Source of the DNA: Vallitalea sp.
GTDB lineage: Bacteria; Bacillota; Clostridia; Lachnospirales; Vallitaleaceae
NCBI GenBank assembly: GCA_025210235.1
Contig: JAOASG010000034.1
Coordinates: forward strand, 127,922 to 190,309
Reading direction: 5' to 3'
DNA length: 62,388 nt
A model generated the notes under the pieces. That model searched no databases and had not been told where the DNA came from. It worked only from the letters and a program-made list of their open reading frames with translations. Below, piece after piece: positions 41,518 to 50,213 of the stretch. Positions within the stretch are counted from its first letter, which is position 1; every line of letters starts with the position of its first letter. The position numbers were made by a program, and so were the translations under genes.

Positions 41518-43309
41518 CATCATCATCTCCATTATAAAGTGTACAAGGTATTATAATTGTAATTGTAGTACCTTGTTGATATTTACTATTTATTGTAAGT
41601 CCATTACATTTACCATATATTAGTTTAAGTCGTTGATTAATATTTCTTAGACCTATATGTTTATTTGAATTAGTGCCTTCTTTATTTAATTGTTCTCTAA
41701 GGCGGTTCAATACGTCTTCTTTAATTCCTAGGCCATTATCAGATACTGTTAAGATAATATTATCAAGTTCTTTAAAAGCTTTTATGGTAATTAAACTATC
41801 TTGAAGGTTATTTTCTATTCCATGATGGATAGCATTTTCAACAAGAGGTTGAAGGGTGAATTTTGGAATAGCATATTTTAATACGTTATCATTAACTTGA
41901 TAATCAATTGTAATAGTATTTTCAAAACGTATATTTTGTAATGTTAGATAACACATAGCGTATTCTAGTTCATCTTCAATACGTACCATAACTTTTTTTG
42001 TTTCGGTACTCCAACGAAATATATTTCCTAGTAATGTAATCATTTCGGAAGTATCATAATCTTGGTTTACTAATGATTTTGTACGAATGGCATCTAAAGT
42101 ATTATATAAAAAATGAGGATTAATTGTAGTTTGTAGTGCTGTAATAGTAGCATTTTTTCTTTCTAAATTTAGTATATATTCTTTTTGAATATAGTCTTTT
42201 AAGTTAATACACATTTTGTTAAATGCTTGAGATAACTGTCCAATTTCATCACGGTTATAATCTGTATATTGGATATCTAAGTTACCATTTTCTACAGATT
42301 CAATTTGTTTCATAAGTTTATTGATACGTTTATTATAATAAATAGAAGCTATAACAATTGATACAATAAGTAAAACAATAATAATAATAATGTATCTAAA
42401 TACCCTTATATAAAGTTGTTTTGTAGATTGGGCTAATTCATTTTTAGGTAGTATATGACATATAGTCCAGTTGGACTTTTTTAATTGTTTTTTATTTAAT
42501 AAATAGGTTTCGTCAAAATGTATGGATTTGTTAGTAGTATTAATAATATTAGAGATATCACTCATAAAAAACGGGCTATTGTTATATAAAATGTTATCAT
42601 CTTGATAAATGAGTATATGTCCTATGAGTTTTTTTGACATACTATAATCCTGATTAAGGAAAATTTCTGGGTTTATATTGATAATATAATAGCCAATAGC
42701 TTTAAGAGAAGACAAATTATTGATATTGACTAATGAACCTGTTACTTGAATAAGAGTTTGGTTAGTTGGACCTATAATATATGGTTGTTGGTATGATGAA
42801 TGAAACTGAATTTTGTTGGTAAATCGCTCTTCTTGATAGGTCACATAATCATTCAAAAAATCATATTCTGCAATGACTGAACGATTAGGAATATTGCTCC
42901 CATAAAAAGATAAACCATTACTAGCTTTTATTAGGATAATATCATAGATACCTTGAGTGGGAGCGCTAATGTTATTAAGAAATGACTCGATACGGTAATC
43001 TTTACCTCGTGTTGTCTTATTTTTGTAAAGGCCTTGTTCTATTATTTCAGATACAGTTTTAGTTTCGTATTTTACGTTATGCATTTTCACAATAATATCA
43101 ATAATTTTATTGTATTGCTCTTCTGCATTAAGTTGGATACTTTTTAAGATATCTTGTTGTGTAGCTAGTTGTTCTTTTTCCAAACGATGAATAAAATTTT
43201 GAATAAGTGTAATATATATAAAGAAAATTGATAAACAGAGTAGAGAAGTAAAAAAAAACATAATTTTAATAATGAATCTATTACGTAGGTTGTTGGTTAA
43301 GATATGCAT
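41510..43309 (-). CDS. Sensor histidine kinase (YesM-like)
   Basis: The 599-residue protein has membrane segment 1 (about 13-34), an extracellular Cache-like sensor of about 270 residues, membrane segment 2 (about 305-328), HAMP, the His_kinase motif NPHFLYNTLDAIRTK with the phospho-His, and the ATPase domain (LVENAIHHGIE, SDNGLGI, GTTITIIIP). This family senses sugars or cell-surface oligosaccharides together with ABC binding proteins. It ends in five Asp codons that overlap the response regulator start. GAGGGGGGG precedes the ATG. The 247 bases to the divergent solute-binding gene should hold both promoters. Confidence 0.95.
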   Translation of the reverse strand: MHILTNNLRNRFIIKIMFFFTSLLCLSIFFIYITLIQNFIHRLEKEQLATQQDILKSIQLNAEEQYNKIIDIIVKMHNVKYETKTVSEIIEQGLYKNKTTRGKDYRIESFLNNISAPTQGIYDIILIKASNGLSFYGSNIPNRSVIAEYDFLNDYVTYQEERFTNKIQFHSSYQQPYIIGPTNQTLIQVTGSLVNINNLSSLKAIGYYIININPEIFLNQDYSMSKKLIGHILIYQDDNILYNNSPFFMSDISNIINTTNKSIHFDETYLLNKKQLKKSNWTICHILPKNELAQSTKQLYIRVFRYIIIIIVLLIVSIVIASIYYNKRINKLMKQIESVENGNLDIQYTDYNRDEIGQLSQAFNKMCINLKDYIQKEYILNLERKNATITALQTTINPHFLYNTLDAIRTKSLVNQDYDTSEMITLLGNIFRWSTETKKVMVRIEDELEYAMCYLTLQNIRFENTITIDYQVNDNVLKYAIPKFTLQPLVENAIHHGIENNLQDSLITIKAFKELDNIILTVSDNGLGIKEDVLNRLREQLNKEGTNSNKHIGLRNINQRLKLIYGKCNGLTINSKYQQGTTITIIIPCTLYNGDDDDD

Positions 43310-43556
43310 AAAATGCCCCCCCTCTGTTTAGAAATATTGGTAAAAAATCATATTGGTGATATAAATTTCATCTGTAATATAGTAAATGATACAATAATTT
43401 ATGGAGAAATTCAACAATTATATAGTACTTGTTTCTATTATTATAGTAAAAAGCTAATTTTTATTGTTGAAAGTTACCATGAATGATGAGAAGATTTATG
43501 TAAGGCCAATTCCACATACGGAAGGTCTAAACTAAAATTACTAGGAGGAAATAAAT

Positions 43557-44864
43557 ATGAAAAAAACAATAAGTTTAATTTTAATATGTATTCTATTAAT
43601 GGTAGTTATTAGTGGGTGTGGAAGTACAACACAAAACCCAGACAAACAAGTTGAAAAAACAGATTTAGAGACAAAAGAGAACACAGAAAAGATTGTAGAG
43701 ATAACATGGTTAACATTTGAAACTCCTGGTCTTACGGCTCAACTATATGACAAAATTATTGAAAGATTTGAAGATGCTAACAAGGGAATAAAAGTAATTA
43801 GAGAAGTAAGCCCTCAAGATAGAGATGCTTATTTAAAGACTATGTATGCAACGGGACAGCTGCAAGACGTTATTTTAGGAGCCGATGCATTAAGTAATGT
43901 AGATGAAGCATTATTACCTATTGATGAACAGGTATATTCCTTGTTGGAAGATGCAGCAGTGTTTAAAAAGAATGACAAAGTTATTTCAATACCTCTTAGT
44001 AAACAGGTCAAAGGCAATGTATTTTATAACAAAGATTTATTTAAAAAATATAATTTACAGATTCCAGAGACTTGGGATGAATTTGTTAATGTATGTAAAG
44101 TATTAAAAGATAATAATGAAGTGCCTATAATAGGTGGTGGACCTGACAAAATATGGTTAACAGGAGTAATGGTATCAGGTCCTATGCTAACAAGTGCTCT
44201 TAATACAGCTGATCCAAATTGGCCACAAGCATTAAAAGAAGGAAAAATAACGTTTAATGGTCCTATCATAAAAGATGTTATAACCAGATGGAAGGATCTT
44301 ATTGATAAAGGATACTATCACGAAGGAAGTTATGACTTTACATATGCACAGATGGTTGATGAATTTTTTAAAGGTACAGCAGCTATGGTTGTAAACGGTG
44401 CTTGGATGGCAGCTCAAGCTGATAAAACAGAAACTTCATTTGAGATTGGCTGGTTTGCATTACCAGATAAAGATGAAACAAAATTTGTAGCAGTTGACTT
44501 TGGAAACCCATTAGCAATTAATAATAATACAGAATATCCAGAAGAAGCAATGAAATTCGTTAAGTTTTTAATTGAAGACAAAGAATCTTATGGTGCATTC
44601 CTTAAGGCGGATGGTTCACAATCAACAACAAAAGAGGTTGTAGAGTATGAAATGGGGCCTGTTCAAAAAGAAGTATTGGCTAATTCTAGCAAACTAACAT
44701 CTGCTATTCAATATATAAAAGTTAAAGGTAAAGATGCTTTACCACCAGGTATTGTTAAAGTAACAAATGTAGCGTTCCAAAATATATTTATTGGTAGTAG
44801 TGTAGATAAGGAATTAGATAATATTGAAGCAAAATATAGAACATTTTTAAAAGATAAAAAATAA
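43557..44864 (+). CDS. Sugar ABC transporter substrate-binding lipoprotein (family 1)
   Basis: The 435-residue protein has a lipoprotein signal (lipobox VISGC, Cys21) followed by a charged linker and a type-1 carbohydrate-binding fold: ITWLTFETPG, YDKIIERFEDANKGIKV, WDEFVNVCKVLKDN, and the ligand-binding TAAMVVNGAWMAAQA. It captures an oligosaccharide outside the membrane and passes it to the two permeases encoded next. By context the cargo is a sulfated oligosaccharide. GGAGGAAAT precedes the ATG. A stem-loop follows, which may keep the binding protein more abundant than the permeases. Confidence 0.95.
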   Translation: MKKTISLILICILLMVVISGCGSTTQNPDKQVEKTDLETKENTEKIVEITWLTFETPGLTAQLYDKIIERFEDANKGIKVIREVSPQDRDAYLKTMYATGQLQDVILGADALSNVDEALLPIDEQVYSLLEDAAVFKKNDKVISIPLSKQVKGNVFYNKDLFKKYNLQIPETWDEFVNVCKVLKDNNEVPIIGGGPDKIWLTGVMVSGPMLTSALNTADPNWPQALKEGKITFNGPIIKDVITRWKDLIDKGYYHEGSYDFTYAQMVDEFFKGTAAMVVNGAWMAAQADKTETSFEIGWFALPDKDETKFVAVDFGNPLAINNNTEYPEEAMKFVKFLIEDKESYGAFLKADGSQSTTKEVVEYEMGPVQKEVLANSSKLTSAIQYIKVKGKDALPPGIVKVTNVAFQNIFIGSSVDKELDNIEAKYRTFLKDKK

Positions 44865-44882
44865 AAAGTAACTATTAATAAA

Positions 44883-44929
44883 GGTACTATTTCACATATT
44901 AAGTCATATAAATTATGTGAAATAGTGCC
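44883..44929 (+). terminator. Stem-loop between binding protein and permease genes
   Basis: GGTACTATTTCACATA pairs with TATGTGAAATAGTGCC, 16 bp with one mismatch, loop about 15 bases, no T-run. Such loops often stabilise the binding-protein mRNA or allow partial termination. Confidence 0.65.
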
Positions 44930-44963
44930 TAATTAAAACTTGATATTGAAGGCAGGTAAATAT

Positions 44964-45848
44964 ATGAAGAGAAGAAAGAGAAATAAAAGAAATGTATCCA
45001 TGTTATTTTTGTTACCTTCTTTAGGACTTTATGTATTAGTTAAAATAATTCCAATGATACAGGGATTATTTTATAGTTTAACCAATTGGGATGGAATATC
45101 TAAAGATTTTGATTTTATAGGTTTGCAGAATTTTAGCAAAGCATTTCATGATACAGAGTTTTTTAATTCTTTATTAGTAACTTTTAAATTTGTAATTATA
45201 GTTGTTGTAGCTGTTAATGTTCTTGCCATAATCTTTGCAGTTTTACTAAACAATGCGGGTATATTGACAAAAATATTTAGAAGTATATTCTTTTTACCAA
45301 TTATTATAAGTAGAGTAGCTATTGCTTATATATGGAAGAATATATACTCTTATAATGGATTATTGGATTTTATACTTGAGGCGGTAGGATTAGAGTCTCT
45401 TAAACAAAGATGGTTAAGTGACCCATCTCTTGCTTTATATAGTGTATCACTAACTGAAATATGGAGGATTCTTGGATACCATATTATTATAATATTAGCA
45501 ACTCTTCAAACAATACCTAGAAATTTGTATGAAGCATGTGAAATTGATGGCGGTAACGCATTTGCTAAGTTTAGATATATAACATTACCGCTTCTAAGAC
45601 CTGGTATAACAGCTAGTGTTATTATGTGTACTATTGGTTCTCTAAAACAATTTGCGACAATTAAGATATTAACAGATGGTGGTCCGCTTGGGGCAACCAA
45701 TACAATATCTTTATATATTCTTGATCAAGCATTTGAGTTTAACTATAGAGGGTATGCATCTGCATTAGCTTTAATCCTTTTTGTTATTATTCTTATCATT
45801 ACTGTTACACAGAATATTGTCTTAGGCAAAAAGGAGGTAGAATTATAA
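44964..45848 (+). CDS. Sugar ABC transporter permease (MalF/LacF type)
   Basis: The protein of about 294 residues has six membrane segments and the EAA loop YEACEIDGGNAFAKFRYITLP that docks on the ATPase. It forms the importer channel with the next gene. ATG 44964 has AGGCAGGT six bases upstream; a TTG at 44940 is in frame without a ribosome site. The stop codon overlaps the next ATG (TAATG). No ATPase gene is present, so a shared MsmK/UgpC-type ATPase elsewhere is expected. Confidence 0.94.
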   Translation: MKRRKRNKRNVSMLFLLPSLGLYVLVKIIPMIQGLFYSLTNWDGISKDFDFIGLQNFSKAFHDTEFFNSLLVTFKFVIIVVVAVNVLAIIFAVLLNNAGILTKIFRSIFFLPIIISRVAIAYIWKNIYSYNGLLDFILEAVGLESLKQRWLSDPSLALYSVSLTEIWRILGYHIIIILATLQTIPRNLYEACEIDGGNAFAKFRYITLPLLRPGITASVIMCTIGSLKQFATIKILTDGGPLGATNTISLYILDQAFEFNYRGYASALALILFVIILIITVTQNIVLGKKEVEL

Positions 45849-46678
45849 TGAATAATAAAGGAGCATCTTTAATTAGAAAAATAGTTATTTTAATTGTTGG
45901 ATTTTTGATGTTTATTCCTCTATATATATGTATTATTAATTCATTTAAAAGTACAGAAGATATTATAAGAAATCCTTTTTCACCTTTTGTAGATTTAACT
46001 TTTAATAATATTAAATCAGTATTTATTAATCCAAATATGAATATGTTAAATATGTATAAGAACTCCTTTTCTCTCGTTATTATATCTTTGGTTATTATCC
46101 TTATTATTACACCAATGGCAGGATATTATATTGCTAGATCATCTAAGAAAAAAGGACGTTTGATATTAACTATTTATTTAGCTGGTATGATGATACCACC
46201 TCAAGTTATGTTGATACCATTAGTGAAAATATATAGTAATTTAGGGCTTCTTGGAAGTTTTACAGGTATGTACGTATTTTACTCAGGTGCTTTTGTATCC
46301 ATTGCAGTAATGCTCTATAGTAAATATATTAAAACTATACCATATGAATTAGAGGAGTCAGCTTGCATAGATGGAGCCAATCCATTAATGGTTTTTTTGC
46401 GTATTATATTCCCGTTATTAAAGCCTGTAACAGCTACAGTAGCCATTTTTGTTGGTCGTGCAATTTGGAATGATTTCCTTATGCCTCTTTATTTATTAGG
46501 TGGTAAAGGAAGTGAGACTGTTACTACAGGTATTTATAAAGCTATTGGGCCTTATAGCGCTGATTGGGGTACTGTTTTTGCTACAGTATTTGTTTCTGCT
46601 ATCCCTATGGTTATATTATTCTTGAGCATGCAAAAATACTTTATGGGTGGATTAACAGATGGTGCTGTTAAATCATAA
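45848..46678 (+). CDS. Sugar ABC transporter permease (MalG/LacG type)
   Basis: The 276-residue protein has six membrane segments and the EAA loop LEESACIDGANPLMVFLRIIFP. It begins at the last base of the previous stop codon, with GGAGGTAG upstream, so the two permeases are translationally coupled. It ends with the typical MalG C-terminal YFMGGLTDGAVK. Confidence 0.95.
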   Translation: MNNKGASLIRKIVILIVGFLMFIPLYICIINSFKSTEDIIRNPFSPFVDLTFNNIKSVFINPNMNMLNMYKNSFSLVIISLVIILIITPMAGYYIARSSKKKGRLILTIYLAGMMIPPQVMLIPLVKIYSNLGLLGSFTGMYVFYSGAFVSIAVMLYSKYIKTIPYELEESACIDGANPLMVFLRIIFPLLKPVTATVAIFVGRAIWNDFLMPLYLLGGKGSETVTTGIYKAIGPYSADWGTVFATVFVSAIPMVILFLSMQKYFMGGLTDGAVKS

Positions 46679-46776
46679 TCTTATAGAAAATATATTAAAA
46701 GTAGAATTTAATTAAAGGGCAATAAAATAATATAGTGAGTAAATAAGATGTTTTAGTATGAATTTGGAGGGAAATA

Positions 46777-48642
46777 ATGATTGGAAATAATACATATATA
46801 GCTGAATATAATGAAATTAGCAATATTAAAGTTACCATACAAATAATAGAAAATAACATATATTACCAAATAAATAATCACAACAAAAGTATAATTAAAC
46901 CATCCAAAATTCAAATATACGAAAAGTACAGTATGGTAAAACCTAATTGGAAAATAATGAAAATTAAGGAAGAATATTTTGAGGGTAAATGGGAACCTAT
47001 ATGGGGAAAATGTAAAGAAGTTATTAATAAATACAAAGAAATAAAGATATACTTAGAAGATAATAATAATGTTCAGATGAATTTAATGATACGTTTGTTT
47101 AATGATGGAATGGCATTTCGATACCAATGGCCTTTGCAAGATAACATTACGAATGTTTATCAATTAGAAGAGAAAGTTGAGTATATTTTTGAAGAAAACC
47201 ATATGTGTTGGTATTCTAATGATGGTGAAGATCCTCAGACCATGAATAGAGGAGGAGAACTTATTAATGAATTTACAACAGGTAATTCTCCTATAACCAT
47301 TAAGGTCAGTGAAAATTGTTATGTAGCATTACATGAAGCAAATCTTAAAAGGTATAATGTGGGTAGATTCATAGGTGGGGAAGCCGAAAATTCATTTACT
47401 ATGATAAGTGATACTACAAGTACTTTGCCACACTATTCACCTTGGCGTACAATTAATATTGTAGAAAAAGCTGAGCAACTTGTTGAATCCAATATGATAG
47501 AAAACTTAAATGAACTTTGTACTATAGAGGATACATCTTGGATTAGGCCTGGTAAAAGTTACTGGGATTGGCGTAACCATGGAGCAAAACAAGATGGATT
47601 TACTTACGGGTTAAATAATGAAAGTATGAAACGGTATATTGATGGAGCGGCAAAACATAACATACAATATCTATTAATTGATGGAGGTTGGTATAAAGAT
47701 CCTAATACTGATGAGTCAGATCCAGTTGATTATATTGAAGAAGTAGATATACCTAATCTATCTAAATATGCTGAGGAAAAGGGTATTGGTTTGTGGTTAT
47801 ATTTAGATGATAGGGCATTGAAGCTATATGATATGGATAGAACATTTTCAATTTATAAAAAGTGGGGAATAAAGGGTATCAAGCATGGATTTACCAAAAG
47901 TAAAGGGCAAGACAGGGTAGAATTTACTATTAAAGTGGCAAAAAAATGCGCAGATTACCAATTAATGTATGTTCCTCATGAACCTGTAAGACCATGGGGA
48001 TTACATGTAACTTATCCAAATTTTGTTTCGAGTGAATTTATAAATGCTCAATTTGATGGACCAGTAAGAGAGGCTGCATCACCAACTCATTTATGTATTA
48101 TACCTTTTACAAATAATCTTGCAGGGCCTTTAGATAGAAGCCCAGGTATGTTTGATCTAGATGGCGCGATAAATAGAGATAGAATACGTAGACAACCTGT
48201 TACAACTATAGCTAGTCAGTTAGCACAATGCATTATAATACATACAGCGTTTTTAACATTAGCAGATAATCCTAATTCCTATATGAAGAAAGCAGATATG
48301 TTTGAGTTTATTAAAGAATTGCCTGAAATGAATTGGGAAGAAACAAAGTGTATAAAAGGTGATATCGGAAAATATGTAGCAATAGCAAGAAAGAGTAAGG
48401 AACAATGGTTTGTTGGTTGTCAAAATAATGAAGAAGCAAGAAGTCTTTCACTATCAATGGATTTCTTAGAAGAAGGAATTAAGTACATTGCAAAGATATA
48501 TGCTGATGGAGAAGATGCACATTATCTAGATAAGCGAGAGTCTTATAAAGTAATGTCCAAGTCCATTGTTTGTGAAGATAATATTAATATTTATCTAGCA
48601 TCTGGAGGAGGTTGTGCTATTTGGATAAAAAAAGACGAATAA
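46777..48642 (+). CDS. Glycoside hydrolase family 97 (inverting-type, cytoplasmic)
   Basis: The 621-residue protein has the GH97 layout. The N-terminal beta-sandwich domain (about 1-255) includes LFNDGMAFRYQWP. The (beta/alpha)8 barrel (about 258-530) shows SYWDWRNHGAKQDG, LLIDGGWYKDP, and HEPVRPWGLHVTYPNFVSSE with Glu402 and Glu420. A C-terminal beta domain follows. HEPVRP and the KHG at 369-371 recall the inverting SusB-like branch, which has Glu bases and Gly where retaining members have the Asp nucleophile. GH97 cleaves alpha-glucosides or alpha-galactosides and is mainly known from Bacteroidetes. No signal peptide. Its end overlaps the next sulfatase gene. Confidence 0.88.
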   Translation: MIGNNTYIAEYNEISNIKVTIQIIENNIYYQINNHNKSIIKPSKIQIYEKYSMVKPNWKIMKIKEEYFEGKWEPIWGKCKEVINKYKEIKIYLEDNNNVQMNLMIRLFNDGMAFRYQWPLQDNITNVYQLEEKVEYIFEENHMCWYSNDGEDPQTMNRGGELINEFTTGNSPITIKVSENCYVALHEANLKRYNVGRFIGGEAENSFTMISDTTSTLPHYSPWRTINIVEKAEQLVESNMIENLNELCTIEDTSWIRPGKSYWDWRNHGAKQDGFTYGLNNESMKRYIDGAAKHNIQYLLIDGGWYKDPNTDESDPVDYIEEVDIPNLSKYAEEKGIGLWLYLDDRALKLYDMDRTFSIYKKWGIKGIKHGFTKSKGQDRVEFTIKVAKKCADYQLMYVPHEPVRPWGLHVTYPNFVSSEFINAQFDGPVREAASPTHLCIIPFTNNLAGPLDRSPGMFDLDGAINRDRIRRQPVTTIASQLAQCIIIHTAFLTLADNPNSYMKKADMFEFIKELPEMNWEETKCIKGDIGKYVAIARKSKEQWFVGCQNNEEARSLSLSMDFLEEGIKYIAKIYADGEDAHYLDKRESYKVMSKSIVCEDNINIYLASGGGCAIWIKKDE

Positions 48643-50072
48643 AGTCACCTAATATATTGTTTGCAATAGCTGATGATGCTTCTCATATGGGAGCATATGG
48701 ACATAAGTATGTAAAGACGCCATATTTTGATAGAGTTGCAACAGAGGGAATATTATTTAATAATGCATTTACTACTAACCCAAAATGTGCACCTTCTAGG
48801 GCTAGTATATTAACAGGAAAACATACGTGGCAATTAGAAGAAGCTTGTACACACTTTTGCGTTTTTCCAAATAAATTTAAACTTTATCCGGATTTGTTAG
48901 AAGAAGTAGGGTATCATGTAGGATTTACAGGAAAAGGTTGGGGACCAGGAGACTGGAAGCGTAACGGGCTTAAACGTAATCCAGCAGGAAATGACTATAG
49001 TAATATTACATTAACACCTATAGAGAATACTAATATATGTAATGTGGATTATTTTGAAAATTTTAAAGTTTTTATGAGTGAGAGAAAAGAAGACCAACCC
49101 TTTTACTTTTGGTATGGTAGTAGAGAACCCCATCGTCCATATATCCAAGGGGAAGGTAGTAGATTAGATACTACATTAGATGAGGTGGATGTTCCATCCT
49201 ATATACCTAATGAAGAAGTGGTGAAATCTGATTATCTAGATTATGCATCCGAGATTAATTATTTTGATGAGCAGTTAGGTAAGATACTGAATTATCTTCA
49301 AGAAATTGGTGAGTATGATAATACTTTGATAATAGTAACCTCGGATAATGGAGCACCGTTTCCAAGAATAAAAGGTCAGATGTTTGAACAGGACTTTAAT
49401 CTTCCATTAGCTATTTGCTGGAAAGAAAGGGTAAAAGGTGGTAGGGTTGTTGATGATTTAGTTAGTTTTATTGATTTTATGCCAACTTTTTTGGATGTTG
49501 CAGGTATACCAATAGATGAAGATTTACCAGGAAAAAGCTTAATGGATATTCTAGAATCTAAACAAGATGGTATTATTAGTAAAGAACGAAAGCAAATATA
49601 TATGGGAAAAGAACGACATGATTTAGGCAGGAAAGACGATAAAGGATATCCAGTAAGATGTATAAGGACAGATAAGTTCTTATATATTAGAAATTTTGAA
49701 CCTGAAAGGTGGCCAGTTGGGAACCCGGAAACTAATTTTCCTAATTGTGATAACTCTCCAACAAAGAGTAGAATATTATTTAATCAACATAACTCAGATG
49801 ATTATTATTTTAATATGTGTTTTGGAAAAAGACCAATGGAAGAATTATATGATATCCAAGAAGATATAGAGTGTATTAATAATTTATCTGATAAAAAAAA
49901 TTATCAAAATATCAAACAAAAATTATGGAATGATTTAAAAAATGAATTAAAAAGAACAAATGATCCTCGAATATTTGGTAAGGGAGATATTTTTGATACT
50001 TATGAGTATGTAAACGAGACAAGGTGTAAACATTCTTGGAAGAAATATATAAATAATAAAAATATAGAGTAA
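48621..50072 (+). CDS. Type I (Cys) sulfatase, heparan N-sulfatase-like, cytoplasmic
   Basis: The protein of about 483 residues has the sulfatase fold: NILFAIADDASHMGAYG, activation motif CAPSR with Cys56, TGKGWGPGDW, GSREPHRPY, and TSDNGAPFP. The N-terminal half resembles N-sulfoglucosamine sulfohydrolase-type enzymes, so N- or 2-sulfated amino sugar is one guess. It overlaps the GH97 gene by 22 bases. I place the start at TTG 48621 because GGAGGAGG (48604-48611, inside GH97) lies nine bases upstream; the ORF can also open at TTG 48612. No signal peptide. A terminator-like hairpin follows. Confidence 0.92.
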   Translation: MDKKRRIKSPNILFAIADDASHMGAYGHKYVKTPYFDRVATEGILFNNAFTTNPKCAPSRASILTGKHTWQLEEACTHFCVFPNKFKLYPDLLEEVGYHVGFTGKGWGPGDWKRNGLKRNPAGNDYSNITLTPIENTNICNVDYFENFKVFMSERKEDQPFYFWYGSREPHRPYIQGEGSRLDTTLDEVDVPSYIPNEEVVKSDYLDYASEINYFDEQLGKILNYLQEIGEYDNTLIIVTSDNGAPFPRIKGQMFEQDFNLPLAICWKERVKGGRVVDDLVSFIDFMPTFLDVAGIPIDEDLPGKSLMDILESKQDGIISKERKQIYMGKERHDLGRKDDKGYPVRCIRTDKFLYIRNFEPERWPVGNPETNFPNCDNSPTKSRILFNQHNSDDYYFNMCFGKRPMEELYDIQEDIECINNLSDKKNYQNIKQKLWNDLKNELKRTNDPRIFGKGDIFDTYEYVNETRCKHSWKKYINNKNIE

Positions 50073-50082
50073 CAATACAATG

Positions 50083-50140
50083 TTACTACAAAGTATTTAT
50101 TTCAATGATTGTTGAAAGAGGTGCTTTGTAGTAATTTTAA
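50083..50140 (+). terminator. Terminator-like double hairpin after the second sulfatase
   Basis: TTACTACAAAG pairs with CTTTGTAGTAA and is followed by TTTTAATT; an inner TTTCAA / TTGAAA sits in the loop. It may end the transport-GH97 transcript, so the third sulfatase could have its own promoter in the following 70 bases. Confidence 0.65.
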
Positions 50141-50213
50141 TTAGTTTAAAATAGCGAAATGGCTTAAGCTGTATTTTCTCGTTATTTAATATAAAAAATA
50201 GGAGTGATTAAAT

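Noticed and set aside
43304..43486. Open frame of 60 codons between the kinase and binding-protein genes
   Set aside because: No ribosome site, no recognisable sequence, overlaps the kinase start, and lies in what must be the divergent promoter region.
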